Origin: AP-15 sp963796155 | GTDB taxonomy: Bacteria > Pseudomonadota > Alphaproteobacteria > ATCC43930 > CGMCC-115725 | Reading direction: 5' to 3' | Length of the DNA: 64,000 nucleotides | NCBI GenBank assembly: GCA_963796155.1 | Contig: CAWCKT010000048.1 | Coordinates: 1 to 64,000, forward strand | Shown here: positions 29,009-37,637 of the stretch, piece by piece | Layout: every line of letters begins with the position of its first letter | Position numbering within the stretch: position 1 is the stretch's first letter | Notes under the pieces: model-generated | The model's input: only the letters and a program-made list of their open reading frames with translations | Told to the model about the DNA's origin: nothing | Database searches by the model: none | Translations under genes and position numbers: made by a program

Positions 29009-30544
29009 TTAACGCAGAGCGCTGACGTCATCAGGGTTGACGAGATCCGGTACCGTCCAGCCTTCGAGATCGTATTCGGCCATGCACGTATCGGCGAACG
29101 CCTTCCAGCGGTCCGCCTCGCCCGAGGCCTGCGCGCCGAGCAGCGCGAAGCGGCGGATCTCCTCGTGGCTGCCCGAATAGTTGACCTCGTAGAGCTCGTG
29201 CCGCGCGCCAAACTCGGTGCCGATCGCATCCCAGAGGAGCTTCATCAGCTTGACCCGCTCGACAGCGGTTACCCCACCCGAGCCGCGGACGTAGAGATCG
29301 AGGTGCTTGCGCAGCTCGGGCGTTTGGAAATCGCGGGCATGCGAGTTCAGATAAATCAGGCTACTGGCGACGGTCTTCTCGATCTGGTGCTTGACCTGGA
29401 CATAGGCCTCCGGCCCCAGCACGTGGTAGGCCGCGCCGGATTGCGAGTTCGGCAAGACATAGCCTTCGGCCCATGGGTCGGGGCCCTTCGCCATCGCCTC
29501 CGACAGGGCCCACATCGCGTTGCGCCAGGTGATGACCTCGCCGATATTTGCTTCGACGCCGCGAAATCCGATCGTTCCTGCGGTTTCCGTGGCCTTGATC
29601 AATAACCCGCAAATGAAATCGAGTTTGACCGCGAGCCTTGTGCAGCCGTGCAGCTGGAAGCGCGGCACGAAGCCGCTGCGCGGGAAGAAGGTGTTGGCCT
29701 TCTCGACGTCGCCGCAGACAAAGATGTCCTCCCACGGGATGAATACGTCGTCCATGATGAAGATCGCGTCATTCTCATCAAGCCGGCTCGACAGCGGGTA
29801 GTCAAACGGGCTCCCGATTACCGCAGCGCGCTGTTCATTGGAGATACGGCAAATCAATTTCACCCCCTTTGCATTGGTCGGCACCAGAAAGACCAGCGCG
29901 AATTTGGGGTTCTGCATCGGGATCAGCCCGTAGCTCCCGATGAAGGTGAAATGGGTCAATGCCGACCCGGTGGCGACGACCTTGGCACCCGTGACGTAGA
30001 TCCCGGCATCGGTTTCCTTTGTGACATGCGCGTAGATGTCCGTCGGGCCGCCCGCCTCACCGGGCACCAGGTTGCGGTCGACCGGCGGGTGCAGCAGCGC
30101 GTGACCGACAAATGGCACCCGCTCCTGGCTGTAGCGGTACCAGCGGCGCGCATTTTCTTGATACGGGTCGAAAAATTCGGTGTTGCCGCCGAGGCAGGCA
30201 AGCAGAGCCGCCTTGTAATCGGGCGAGCGGCCGAGCCAGCCCCAAGTCAGCCTTGCCCACTCCGCAATCCCATCGCGACCGGCGACGAGGTCTTCGGCCG
30301 TGCGCGGCGCGATGAAATAAGGGTGGGTGAAACCGCCCCATTCGGTCGGACAGGTCAGCAGGTTTTTCTTTTCTGCATGGTCGCGATGCAGCGCGTCGTA
30401 GAGCCGCGCCACCATCCGCGCGGTATTGCGGAAGGCGGGATGCTCGGCGATGTTCTTGATGCGCTCGCCGTAGATCCAAACCTCTCTGCCGTCGTCGAGG
30501 CTGTCGAGAAATTCTTGGCCGGTATAGGGAAGAGGGGTTGCCAT
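29009..30544 (-). CDS. 4-Hydroxyphenylacetate 3-hydroxylase family (HpaB-like)
   Basis: The 511-residue product is an FADH2-dependent monooxygenase of the HpaB/PvcC family, which hydroxylates phenolic substrates using reduced flavin supplied by a partner. It shows DGREVWIYGERIKNIAEHP at the N-terminus, FTFIGSYGLIP, and the conserved DDVFIPWEDIFV. The ATG at 30544 has GGGAGA upstream; the long upstream in-frame stretch runs through a palindromic repeat and was rejected. No HpaC-type flavin reductase is nearby. The adjacent LLM oxidoreductase is a candidate partner by position only. Confidence 0.87.
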   Translation of the reverse strand: MATPLPYTGQEFLDSLDDGREVWIYGERIKNIAEHPAFRNTARMVARLYDALHRDHAEKKNLLTCPTEWGGFTHPYFIAPRTAEDLVAGRDGIAEWARLTWGWLGRSPDYKAALLACLGGNTEFFDPYQENARRWYRYSQERVPFVGHALLHPPVDRNLVPGEAGGPTDIYAHVTKETDAGIYVTGAKVVATGSALTHFTFIGSYGLIPMQNPKFALVFLVPTNAKGVKLICRISNEQRAAVIGSPFDYPLSSRLDENDAIFIMDDVFIPWEDIFVCGDVEKANTFFPRSGFVPRFQLHGCTRLAVKLDFICGLLIKATETAGTIGFRGVEANIGEVITWRNAMWALSEAMAKGPDPWAEGYVLPNSQSGAAYHVLGPEAYVQVKHQIEKTVASSLIYLNSHARDFQTPELRKHLDLYVRGSGGVTAVERVKLMKLLWDAIGTEFGARHELYEVNYSGSHEEIRRFALLGAQASGEADRWKAFADTCMAEYDLEGWTVPDLVNPDDVSALR

Positions 30545-30582
30545 AATTATAGTCTCCCGGTGAAGCCGAAGATGCCGGCATG

Positions 30583-30650
30583 AGATTGCTTCGCTACGCT
30601 CGCAATGACAACCTCCGTCATTGCGAGGAGTGAAGCGACGAAGCAATCTC
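30583..30650. repeat. Palindromic intergenic repeat (CHCERSEAIS type)
   Basis: The stretch AGATTGCTTCG...CGCAATGAC at 30583-30609 is mirrored by GTCATTGCGAGG...CGAAGCAATCT at 30618-30650, forming a long imperfect hairpin. This is the widespread bacterial palindrome whose chance translation gives CHCERSEAIS. It sits in the divergent gap between the HpaB-like and SDR genes and would fold into an RNA stem on either strand. Confidence 0.8.
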
Positions 30651-30682
30651 GTTACAGGTGACGACAAACCGGAGGTGAGGAA

Positions 30683-31537
30683 ATGGCACGGTTGACGGGC
30701 AAAGTGGCGTTGATCACCGGCGCCGCAGGCGGGCAGGGGACGGCCGAGGCGGAGCTGTTCTTGCGGGAAGAGGCCGCGGTGGTCCTGACGGACATCGATG
30801 CCGCCGCCGGCGAGCGGCTGGCGGAGCGTCTCGCCGGCCAGGGCGGCAAGGTCCTGTTCTTGCGCCAGGACGTCGCCGACGAGGCGTCCTGGAAGGAGGT
30901 CGTCGCGGCGGCATTGGCGCGGTTCGGCAAGCTCCATATCCTCGTCAACAACGCCGGGACGATCGCCCGCCAGGGTATCGCCGATACGACTGTCGAGGCG
31001 TGGAACCGCACCATCGCGGTCAATCTGACCGGTGCTATGCTCGGCATGAAGCATTGCGCGCCGACGATCCGCGACAGCGGCGGCGGCTCGATCATCAACG
31101 TCTCCTCGACCGCCGGGCTGACCGCGCATGACGACGCCGCCTACACCGCGAGCAAGTGGGGTCTGCGCGGCCTGACCAAGACCGCAGTCCTGCAATTCTC
31201 GCCATGGAACATCCGGATCAATTCGATCCATCCCGGTCAGATCGCCGACACCGGGTTTTTCCGCACCGGCGGCGAGGCGTTCGCCCACGCCGCGCGCGTC
31301 GCGATCCCGCTGCACCGTCAGGGGACGCCAAAGGAATGCGCCGATCTGGTGCTGTTTCTTGCCTCCGACGAAGCGAGCTTTATCAGCGGTGCCGAGATCG
31401 CCATCGACGGCGGCTATATCGCCGCCGGCACCGCGAGCCTGCGCAACCGGGTGCGCGACGATTTCGCCGCCCGGCGCCCAAGCGCCGCTGCTGGGCCGGC
31501 AAGCTGCCGGCGGGCGGCGCTGCGGTCTCTTCGTTGA
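30683..31537 (+). CDS. SDR family oxidoreductase, C-terminus altered
   Basis: The product is a classical short-chain dehydrogenase: the NAD-binding TGAAGGQG motif, an acidic TDID after strand 2 (suggesting NAD over NADP), NNAG, and the catalytic Ser...YTASK. The fold should be complete at about residue 255 (IDGGYIAAGTASLR). The last ~20-30 residues, Arg/Ala-rich, read into the remnant of an IS481 transposase on the other strand, so the native C-terminus has been replaced. It is probably still functional. It is divergent from the HpaB/LLM operon, but no shared pathway is proven. Confidence 0.82.
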   Translation: MARLTGKVALITGAAGGQGTAEAELFLREEAAVVLTDIDAAAGERLAERLAGQGGKVLFLRQDVADEASWKEVVAAALARFGKLHILVNNAGTIARQGIADTTVEAWNRTIAVNLTGAMLGMKHCAPTIRDSGGGSIINVSSTAGLTAHDDAAYTASKWGLRGLTKTAVLQFSPWNIRINSIHPGQIADTGFFRTGGEAFAHAARVAIPLHRQGTPKECADLVLFLASDEASFISGAEIAIDGGYIAAGTASLRNRVRDDFAARRPSAAAGPASCRRAALRSLR

Positions 31538-32309
31538 GCGTGAGATGAACCCGCTCAAGCCGCCCATTCTGCTGCGGCTTGCCGGCGACGATCCGCTCGG
31601 GCCGGATGCCGAGCTTGATCCACCAGACCGCCAGCCGCGACAAGCCGCCCACCCCAGGCGAGGCAAAAGGCGGGCCGTTGTCCGAACGGATCGCCAGTGG
31701 CAACCCATGCTCCTGGAACGCCGCCTCGAAGATCGGCCGCACGTTGGCTTCATCGGGGCGGGCCACCGCCTGACAGCGCAGCAGATAACGGCTGTGCGCG
31801 TCGCTCAAAGTGAACGGATCGCACCGCCGGCCGTCCGCGGTGCGGAACCAGCCCTTGAAGTCGGTGCACCACACGTCATTGGCTGCCGCCACCGCCGCAA
31901 ACGGCCGGGTGTAAGGCGGACAGTGCCGGCGCCGACGCGCTCGCCCAACCAGTCCTTCACGCCGCAGCCAATCCCCGATCGTGCTGGCCGCCGGAACCGG
32001 CAGCTCCGGATGCCGCTCACCCAGCTTCACCCGCAGCTTCTTCGGACCCCAATGTCGCCAGCGCTCGCGCAACTCCAGCACCGCTTGCACCACCGCGACA
32101 TCATGCGCTTGACCGTGCCGCAACGGCGCGTGCGAGCGTTCCCGCAAGCCCGTTGCTCCCTCGGCGCGATACCGCCCGAGCCACTTGTAGCCAGTCTTGC
32201 GGCTGATCCCATACTCCCGGCACAGCGCTGCCATCTCATCCCCGCCCGCCAAAACCCGAGCGATAAACTGGGTGCGTTCGTCCATCTGACAGGTCGCTTT
32301 CCACGGCAT
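31383..32309 (-). pseudogene. IS481-family transposase, C-terminally truncated
   Basis: This product starts MPWKATCQMDERTQFIARVL, the usual IS481 N-terminus, with a helix-turn-helix (ISRKTGYKWLGRY) and the DDE catalytic core: Asp in VWCTDFKGWF, Asp in IRSDNGPPF and Glu in NGRLERVH. Similarity stops near 31480 at AQQRRL. The usual remaining 80-100 residues are missing and the frame runs into the SDR gene. The catalytic residues are present, but the truncation makes an active enzyme unlikely. Confidence 0.85.
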
Positions 32310-32385
32310 CGGCAGGCCCTCCCGCCGGTCGTTCAACCTGTCACCTATCAATCCGGTCAATTCTGTTACCAATTACGGCTGTACA
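31480..32385 (-). mobile_element. Truncated IS481-family insertion sequence
   Basis: The transposase-proximal end is intact, with a terminal inverted repeat beginning TGTACAGCCGTAATTGGTAA (minus strand, from 32385). The far end is missing: homology ends near 31480 inside the end of the SDR gene, and no second terminal repeat is seen. The element thus inserted next to the SDR gene and later lost one end by deletion, or the deletion joined it to SDR. A palindromic repeat follows directly at 32395. Confidence 0.75.
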
Positions 32386-32394
32386 CCTCCCATT

Positions 32395-32418
32395 CCCTCC
32401 CCCGCAGGCGGGGGAGGG
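32395..32418. repeat. Short GC palindrome
   Basis: An 11-base arm, CCCTCCCCCGC, at 32395-32405 pairs with GCGGGGGAGGG at 32408-32418 around a two-base loop. It is directly outside the insertion sequence end and just before the DUF3311 gene. It resembles the palindromic elements at 675-867 and is probably another REP-type unit, not a terminator; no T-run follows. Confidence 0.6.
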
Positions 32419-32444
32419 CTAGGGTGGGGGCTGGGAGGAGGGCC

Positions 32445-32650
32445 ATGAACGAGAAGACGCCGGGAAGGCAGCCGTCGCCGCTGTGGTATCTGTTGCTGGT
32501 GGCGCCGTTCGTCGCGATGTTCTGGGTGTCGAGCTACAACAGCGCGGAACCCGCCTGGGGCGGCGTTCCCTTCTTCTACTGGTACCAGCTGCTTGGATCC
32601 CGGTCGGCGCGGTGCTGACCCTGGTCGTCTATTTCGCTACACAGCGATAA
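32445..32650 (+). pseudogene. DUF3311 small membrane protein, frameshifted
   Basis: The first frame encodes a single helix, LWYLLLVAPFVAMFWVSSYN, and ends VPFFYWYQLL, matching DUF3311 proteins that accompany sodium:solute symporters. One T is missing in the TT run near 32592. Restoring it continues WIPVGAVLTLVVYFATQR, the standard family end, stopping at 32650. GGAGGAGGG lies upstream of the ATG at 32445. The partner symporter downstream is also broken, so this pair may be truly decayed. Confidence 0.7.
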
Positions 32651-32669
32651 GGCCGGAGGGTGAGACGCC

Positions 32670-32966
32670 ATGCCGATCAACTGGGTCGCGCTCATTGTCT
32701 TTGTCGTGCTGTTCGGCTTTATCACGGTGCTCGGCTTTGCCGCTCGAAGGTCGAAGCGCGTCGCCCCACGCATGTCGTCGCCGCCGCCGTCAAATTTTGC
32801 CTCGCGCTGCCGGAGGAGGCACTGTCCGCCATTAACAAAAATCGACGCTTTGGGCACCCCGGAGGAGGCGCGCTGGGCGATGCGCAAGGTGGCTGGGGCG
32901 GTGATCGAAGCACAATACACCATTGCTACCGTGCGCCCGCCGTCCGGTCGAACCCAGCCAGCGTAG
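32670..32966 (+). pseudogene. N-terminal remnant of sodium:solute symporter
   Basis: The first 26 or so residues (MPINWVALIVFVVLFGFITV and on) are the first helix expected for the SSS-family permease that normally follows DUF3311. After about 32745 the similarity ends and the frame runs through unrelated sequence to 32966. The other dozen helices of such a transporter are absent from the window, so most of the gene has been deleted. GGAGGGTGAG precedes the ATG. Confidence 0.6.
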
Positions 32967-33010
32967 AAACACTCCTCGTGCTGGCGCTTGCGACTGTGTT
33001 ATGATCGGCG

Positions 33011-33682
33011 TTGCAGGGGGAGGCCACGAAGCAGCCGGTCGAGCGCCGTCTCGCCGCGATCCTCGCCGCCGATGTGGCGGGCTACTCGCGGCTGATGGGA
33101 GCCGACGAGGAAGGCACGCACGAACAATTCAAGACGCATTGCCGCGAGCTCGTCGACCCGAAGATCAAGGAGCACCGCGGCCGCATCGTCAAGACGACCG
33201 GCGACGGCATGCTGGTGGAATTCCCGAGCGTCGTCGATGCGGTTCGCGGCGCCGTCGAGATCCAGCGCGGAATGGTCGACCGCAATGCCGAAATCTCCGA
33301 AGACAAGCGCATTGCCTTCCGCATTGGGGTCAATCTCGGCGACGTGATCATCGATAGCGAGGACATCTTCGGCGACGGCGTAAGCATCGCCGCGCGGCTG
33401 GAGGCACTGACGGAGCCGGGCGGCATCTGCATCTCGCGGGTTGTGCGAGACCAGATCCGAGACAAGCTCCCCTACCCGTTCCAAGACATGGGGGAGCGAA
33501 CGGTTAAGAATATCGCGCGGCCGGTGCGCGCCTATTCCTTGAGCGCGGCCGCCGTGGCGTCACTGCCTCCAGTCGTGGCCACCGGGGAGGATCGAAAGTC
33601 CGTTATCCGATCGACTGCACCCCGGCTGTCGATCGTCGTCCTTCCCTTGGCTGCGATCCCGCAAGACCCTCTCCGACCCTAG
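33011..33682 (+). CDS. Class III adenylate/guanylate cyclase, C-terminally truncated
   Basis: The 223-residue product opens with ERRLAAILAADVAGYSRLMG and contains TTGDGMLVEFPS and GVNLGDVI, the hallmarks of the class III cyclase domain common in rhizobial and related genomes. In full-length relatives, TAPRLSIVVLPFANLS leads into a long TPR region. Here that point reads APRLSIVVLPLAAIPQDP and then stops, so the C-terminal half is lost. The cyclase core seems complete and could be active. The start is weak: TTG 33011 is the only in-frame option near the domain. Confidence 0.7.
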   Translation: MQGEATKQPVERRLAAILAADVAGYSRLMGADEEGTHEQFKTHCRELVDPKIKEHRGRIVKTTGDGMLVEFPSVVDAVRGAVEIQRGMVDRNAEISEDKRIAFRIGVNLGDVIIDSEDIFGDGVSIAARLEALTEPGGICISRVVRDQIRDKLPYPFQDMGERTVKNIARPVRAYSLSAAAVASLPPVVATGEDRKSVIRSTAPRLSIVVLPLAAIPQDPLRP

Positions 33683-34281
33683 GTGCGGACATAGCAATTC
33701 CCAAAAAACGCACCATATTCGACTCATTGCGATAGCCGTGGGCGGACCGCAGGGGACGAGGTATGACGGGAATTCATTTCGCCGAAAATCAGCGGGGAAC
33801 AGCGATCCCGGTGGCAGTCTTCCAGAAGTCCGGATCACTGCCACTGGCGGGCAGTACCACAACCCAAGAAGGAAATTTGCCTGATGTCCCCCAGCAGAAG
33901 CAGGTGGACAGGCAGATGCGGCTCAATGCAAGATTTTGCGTCCAACTCGGCCCCAATACGCGGAACAGCGGCGCCATTGGACAAACCGTGGATTCAAGGC
34001 CCGAGGCGGGCGGCATGTCGGACGCCGGGTCAGTTGACATTTCAACGTATGGGCGAGATTTTGCTGCAGACTCGCTGCTGATCCTGCGCCGAGCGATCGC
34101 GGGTCCAATTGTTGGTTGCGGCGCACCACCCGAGCGCGCTGGCCCGAGCCGGGTTCAGTAGATGCAGCCCCGCCAGGCCCCGCCGACCGAAGACGGGACA
34201 AATTTCCACGGTGATGCGCCACCCGGCTATTCCGCCGCCCAGGCGAAACCCGTAGAAAGGGGCCGGAAGGTCGGGGGAAAA
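33683..34281. other. Intergenic stretch without recognisable gene
   Basis: About 600 bases lie between the truncated cyclase and the acyl-CoA ligase. An open frame at 33763-34161 exists, but its composition is unlike the neighbouring proteins, it has no family signature and it lacks a convincing ribosome site. The expected TPR half of the cyclase is not here. The stretch is best read as decayed sequence following the insertion/deletion patch at 31.5-33.7 kb. Confidence 0.5.
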
Positions 34282-36084
34282 ATGGACTACGACAGCTGCC
34301 GCAGCCTGCCGGCGATGTTTTTCGAACATGCGGCTCGGCTCGGCGAGAAGCCGTTCCTTTGGGCAAAGAGCGAGGGACGTTACCGGCCGATTACCTGGGC
34401 CGCGGCGGCGGGCGACGTCCGCCGGCTCGCACTCGGCCTCAGATCGCTGGGGATCGATCGCGGCGAGCGCGTCGGGCTGGTCAGCGAGAACCGGCCGGAG
34501 TGGGTCATCGCCGACCTGGCGATTATGAGCGCCGGTGCGGTTACCGTCCCGGCCTATGTGACCCATACCGTCGACGACCATCGGCACGTCTTGGCGAACA
34601 GCGGTGCGCGCGCGGTGATCGTCTCGAAGCCGCCGCTCTCCGCCCGGGTGCTCGCCGCGGCGAACCAGGTCTCTACCGTGCACACCGTCATTTCGATCGA
34701 GCCCGCGGCGGGCCAGGCCAGTGCCGTCGACGTCCGGTCGTGGGAGGAGATGGCGGCGCGCGGCGGCGAAATGGCCGACGACACCGACGAGCTCGTCGCC
34801 GCCATCGCGCCCGACGACATCGCGTGCCTGATGCACACCTCGGGGACCGGCGGCGTCCCCAAAGGCGTGATGACCAGCCACCGCAACATTCTCGCCAACT
34901 GCCGCGGCGCCAGTCGGCTGCTCGCGATCCTCGGCCTTGGCGACGATGTCTTTCTGAATTTCCTGCCGCTCTCGCATAGCTACGAGCACACCGCCGGGAT
35001 GATGTTTCCGATCTCGCTCGGCGCGCAGATCTACTTTGCCGAGGGTGCGGAAACACTTGCCGCCAACATGCTCGAAGCGCGGCCGACCTTGATGACCGCC
35101 GTACCCAGGCTCTACGAGACGCTGCATCGGCGGATTCTCTCCGGGGTCGAACGTAGAGGGGGCGTCTCACGCAGATTGTTCGACAAGGCTGTTGCAATCG
35201 GGCGCAAGCGGAGGCTGTCAGAAGCGCTCAGCCTCGGCGAGCGCCTGCTTGATCCGGCACTCGACCGCCTGGTGCGCGCCAAATTGCGGCGGCGCTTTGG
35301 CGGGCGGCTCAAGGCGATGGTATCGGGCGGCGCCCCGCTCAACCCCGAGATCGGCAGTTTCTTTGTGGCGCTCGGGGTCAGGCTGCTGCAGGGTTACGGG
35401 CAGACCGAGGCCGCTCCGGTCATCGCCTGCAATCCGCCGGTGCGCATCAAGATTGACACCGTCGGACCGCCGCTCGACGGGGTTCGCGTCCGGATCGCCG
35501 ATGACGGCGAGATCCTGGTCGCCGGCGACAACGTGATGAAAGGTTACTGGAACGACCCTGAAGCGACCGCGCAGGTCCTCGCAGAGGGCTGGCTCAAGAC
35601 CGGCGATGTCGGCTTTGTCGATGACGACGGTTACATCCGGATCACCGACCGCAAGCGCGATTTCATCAAGAATTCCGGGGGCGAGACGATCTCGCCAGCG
35701 CGCGTCGAAGGCTATCTGACGCTCGAGCCGGAAATTGCCCAGGCCATGGTGTTCGGTGACCGCCGGCCCTATCTTGTCGCCGTTCTCGTCCCCGACCCCG
35801 ATTTCGCCGCGGCTTATCTGCCCGCGCCTGAGGAGCCGGCCGGAGATTTTCGCGCGCTCGCCGCCGATCACGGATTTGCCCGGGCGATTGGAGCCGTCGT
35901 TGCCCGGGTCAACCAAGGGCTCTCGCCGGTCGAGCGGGTGCGCCGCTTTGTGATCGCCGGGGAGCCCTTTACCATCGCCAACGGTCAGATGACGCCGACC
36001 CTGAAGATCAAGCGCCATGTCATCCGGGACGCCTATGGCGCCGCCCTCGACGCGCTCTACGAAAGCAAGGACATCGCGGCCTGA
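34282..36084 (+). CDS. Long-chain acyl-CoA synthetase (AMP-forming)
   Basis: The 600-residue product is an ANL-superfamily ligase that activates fatty acids as acyl-AMP then acyl-CoA. Motifs in order are the P-loop HTSGTGGVPKGVM, FLPLSHSYEH, GYGQTEAAPV, the TGDVGFVDDDGY hinge region and the C-terminal lysine in PTLKIKRH. The length and PLSHSYEHTAGM segment fit the FadD15-like long-chain group. I chose the ATG at 34282 because GGGGGA precedes it; a start at 34162 adds 40 unrelated residues. Confidence 0.88.
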   Translation: MDYDSCRSLPAMFFEHAARLGEKPFLWAKSEGRYRPITWAAAAGDVRRLALGLRSLGIDRGERVGLVSENRPEWVIADLAIMSAGAVTVPAYVTHTVDDHRHVLANSGARAVIVSKPPLSARVLAAANQVSTVHTVISIEPAAGQASAVDVRSWEEMAARGGEMADDTDELVAAIAPDDIACLMHTSGTGGVPKGVMTSHRNILANCRGASRLLAILGLGDDVFLNFLPLSHSYEHTAGMMFPISLGAQIYFAEGAETLAANMLEARPTLMTAVPRLYETLHRRILSGVERRGGVSRRLFDKAVAIGRKRRLSEALSLGERLLDPALDRLVRAKLRRRFGGRLKAMVSGGAPLNPEIGSFFVALGVRLLQGYGQTEAAPVIACNPPVRIKIDTVGPPLDGVRVRIADDGEILVAGDNVMKGYWNDPEATAQVLAEGWLKTGDVGFVDDDGYIRITDRKRDFIKNSGGETISPARVEGYLTLEPEIAQAMVFGDRRPYLVAVLVPDPDFAAAYLPAPEEPAGDFRALAADHGFARAIGAVVARVNQGLSPVERVRRFVIAGEPFTIANGQMTPTLKIKRHVIRDAYGAALDALYESKDIAA

Positions 36085-36275
36085 CTCCTCTCCCAAACAG
36101 GGTCTCGTCGTTCTCGTGGAGGCCCGGAGCGCGCTAGCTCGGGACCGATCTTGCTGTCGAGGAGATGGACGAGCAGCAGCAGGGCGATGTCGCACAGCTG
36201 GTGCGACCTGCTATCCTCCGGCCCCCGCTCGGGCTATTTTCGCGCCACCCTGCCCGAAGAAAAGCGCCTGCACCC

Positions 36276-37250
36276 GTGATCCGCGTCATCCGACATCCCG
36301 GCCCCGGCTCGAACCACCCGCGTGGTTCGGTCCTCGCGATGGGCAATTTCGACGGCCTGCATCGCGGGCATGCGGTGCTGATCGACCGGGTGCGCGACCT
36401 CGCGCGGCAGGAGGGCCGGCCGGTCGCGGTGCTGACCTTCGAGCCGCATCCGCGCAGCGTGTTCCTTCCGGCGGCCGAGCCGTTCCGCCTGACCCCGTTC
36501 CGCGTCAAGGAGCGCGAATTGGCGCGGCTCGGCGTCGATCTGTTGTTCGCCCAGCATTTCGACCTCAGCTTTGCAGCCAAGAGCGCCGAGCATTTCGTGG
36601 CTGAGGTTATCGTCGGGGCGATCGGTGCCGCCCATGTCGTCGTCGGCTGGGACTGCACCTTCGGCAATCGCCGCCGCGGGACCCCGGATCTACTGCGCGC
36701 GGAGGGTGTGCAGCGCGGCTTCGGCGTCACGGTGCTCGAACCGATCCGCGGCGAGGACGCGACTGTCTATTCCTCGACCCACATTCGGCAGCTGCTAAAG
36801 GCCGGAAAGCCGCGCGAGGCGGCGGCATTACTCGGCCGGTTCTGGGAGATCGACGGGCGCGTCGCGACCGGCGACCGGCGCGGACGGGCAATCGGTTTTC
36901 CAACGGCAAATCTCGGTCTCGACGACTTTCTGCAACCGGCCTTCGGCGTTTATGCCGTGCGCGTCTGCGGCGATGGCCCTGACGACCCGCTCGCCGGCCG
37001 CACGGTCGACGGCGTCGCCAATCTCGGTATGCGCCCGACGGTGGGCGGCCTCGTGCCCCGGCTCGAAGCGCATCTTTTCGATACTGATGTCGATCTCTAC
37101 GGACGGCATCTGCGGGTCGCGTTCGTTGATTTCATCCGTCCGGAGCAGAAGTTCGCCGGGCTCGACGCGCTGAAGGCGCAGATCGGTGTAGACGCCGCCC
37201 AGGCGCGCGCCATACTTGCGACCGCCCCGACCCCGGCCCTCCCCGGTTAA
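36276..37250 (+). CDS. ribF: Bifunctional riboflavin kinase/FAD synthetase
   Basis: The 324-residue product makes FMN from riboflavin and FAD from FMN. The N-terminal adenylyltransferase shows MGNFDGLHRGH and STHIRQLL. The C-terminal flavokinase shows GRAIGFPTANL and GVANLGMRPT. GTG at 36276 is used because the domain starts immediately; the upstream extension to 36165 is not conserved-looking. It stands upstream of ileS and lspA as in many proteobacteria, but here two other genes lie between. Confidence 0.9.
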   Translation: MIRVIRHPGPGSNHPRGSVLAMGNFDGLHRGHAVLIDRVRDLARQEGRPVAVLTFEPHPRSVFLPAAEPFRLTPFRVKERELARLGVDLLFAQHFDLSFAAKSAEHFVAEVIVGAIGAAHVVVGWDCTFGNRRRGTPDLLRAEGVQRGFGVTVLEPIRGEDATVYSSTHIRQLLKAGKPREAAALLGRFWEIDGRVATGDRRGRAIGFPTANLGLDDFLQPAFGVYAVRVCGDGPDDPLAGRTVDGVANLGMRPTVGGLVPRLEAHLFDTDVDLYGRHLRVAFVDFIRPEQKFAGLDALKAQIGVDAAQARAILATAPTPALPG

Positions 37251-37266
37251 CCGGGCCGGGGTCGGG
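37226..37266. terminator. Long GC hairpin across the ribF stop
   Basis: A perfect 14-base arm, CCCGACCCCGGCCC at 37226-37239, pairs with GGGCCGGGGTCGGG at 37253-37266 around a 13-base loop. The ribF stop codon at 37248-37250 lies inside the loop. It could stop transcription or stabilise the mRNA end, but there is no T-run, so a REP-type palindrome is equally possible. The 37267-37637 stretch downstream holds no gene I recognise. Confidence 0.55.
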
Positions 37267-37637
37267 CCATCGCTGACCCCGTCGCACGCTTTCGATTAAT
37301 TGATATAATAGCACTGCGCTCCCATACAAGCGCGGGCTCGACCTTCGCAAGGGGGCGTCCGCATTCGGCATCCAACAAAGTGAAGAGCAGACCCCGACCG
37401 TCCGGGAGGTTCGCCGCCGCCTCGAGGAGCGACCCGCAACTCGACCGCGAGGCCGTCACCGCGATGCGGCATCATGTCGACAGCAACCCGATACCCCGGG
37501 TGCTAAATTCAAGGGCGCTTGCGGTGCTGATCTTTCCTAATGGATATCAGACCACCGTTGTAGTGCGCGGATCGAGGGTTAGGCTTCGGCCGTCCTCGCC
37601 GGCTCGATCCGCCAACCAACAGGGGAAACTCAAAGCA

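Noticed and set aside
30545..31753. Upstream extension of the HpaB-like gene
   Set aside because: It translates the palindromic repeat (CHCERSEAIS type) and the SDR antisense strand; the ATG at 30544 has a ribosome site.
33763..34161. 133-codon plus-strand open frame
   Set aside because: No ribosome site, no recognisable family and composition unlike the neighbouring proteins; probably decayed sequence.
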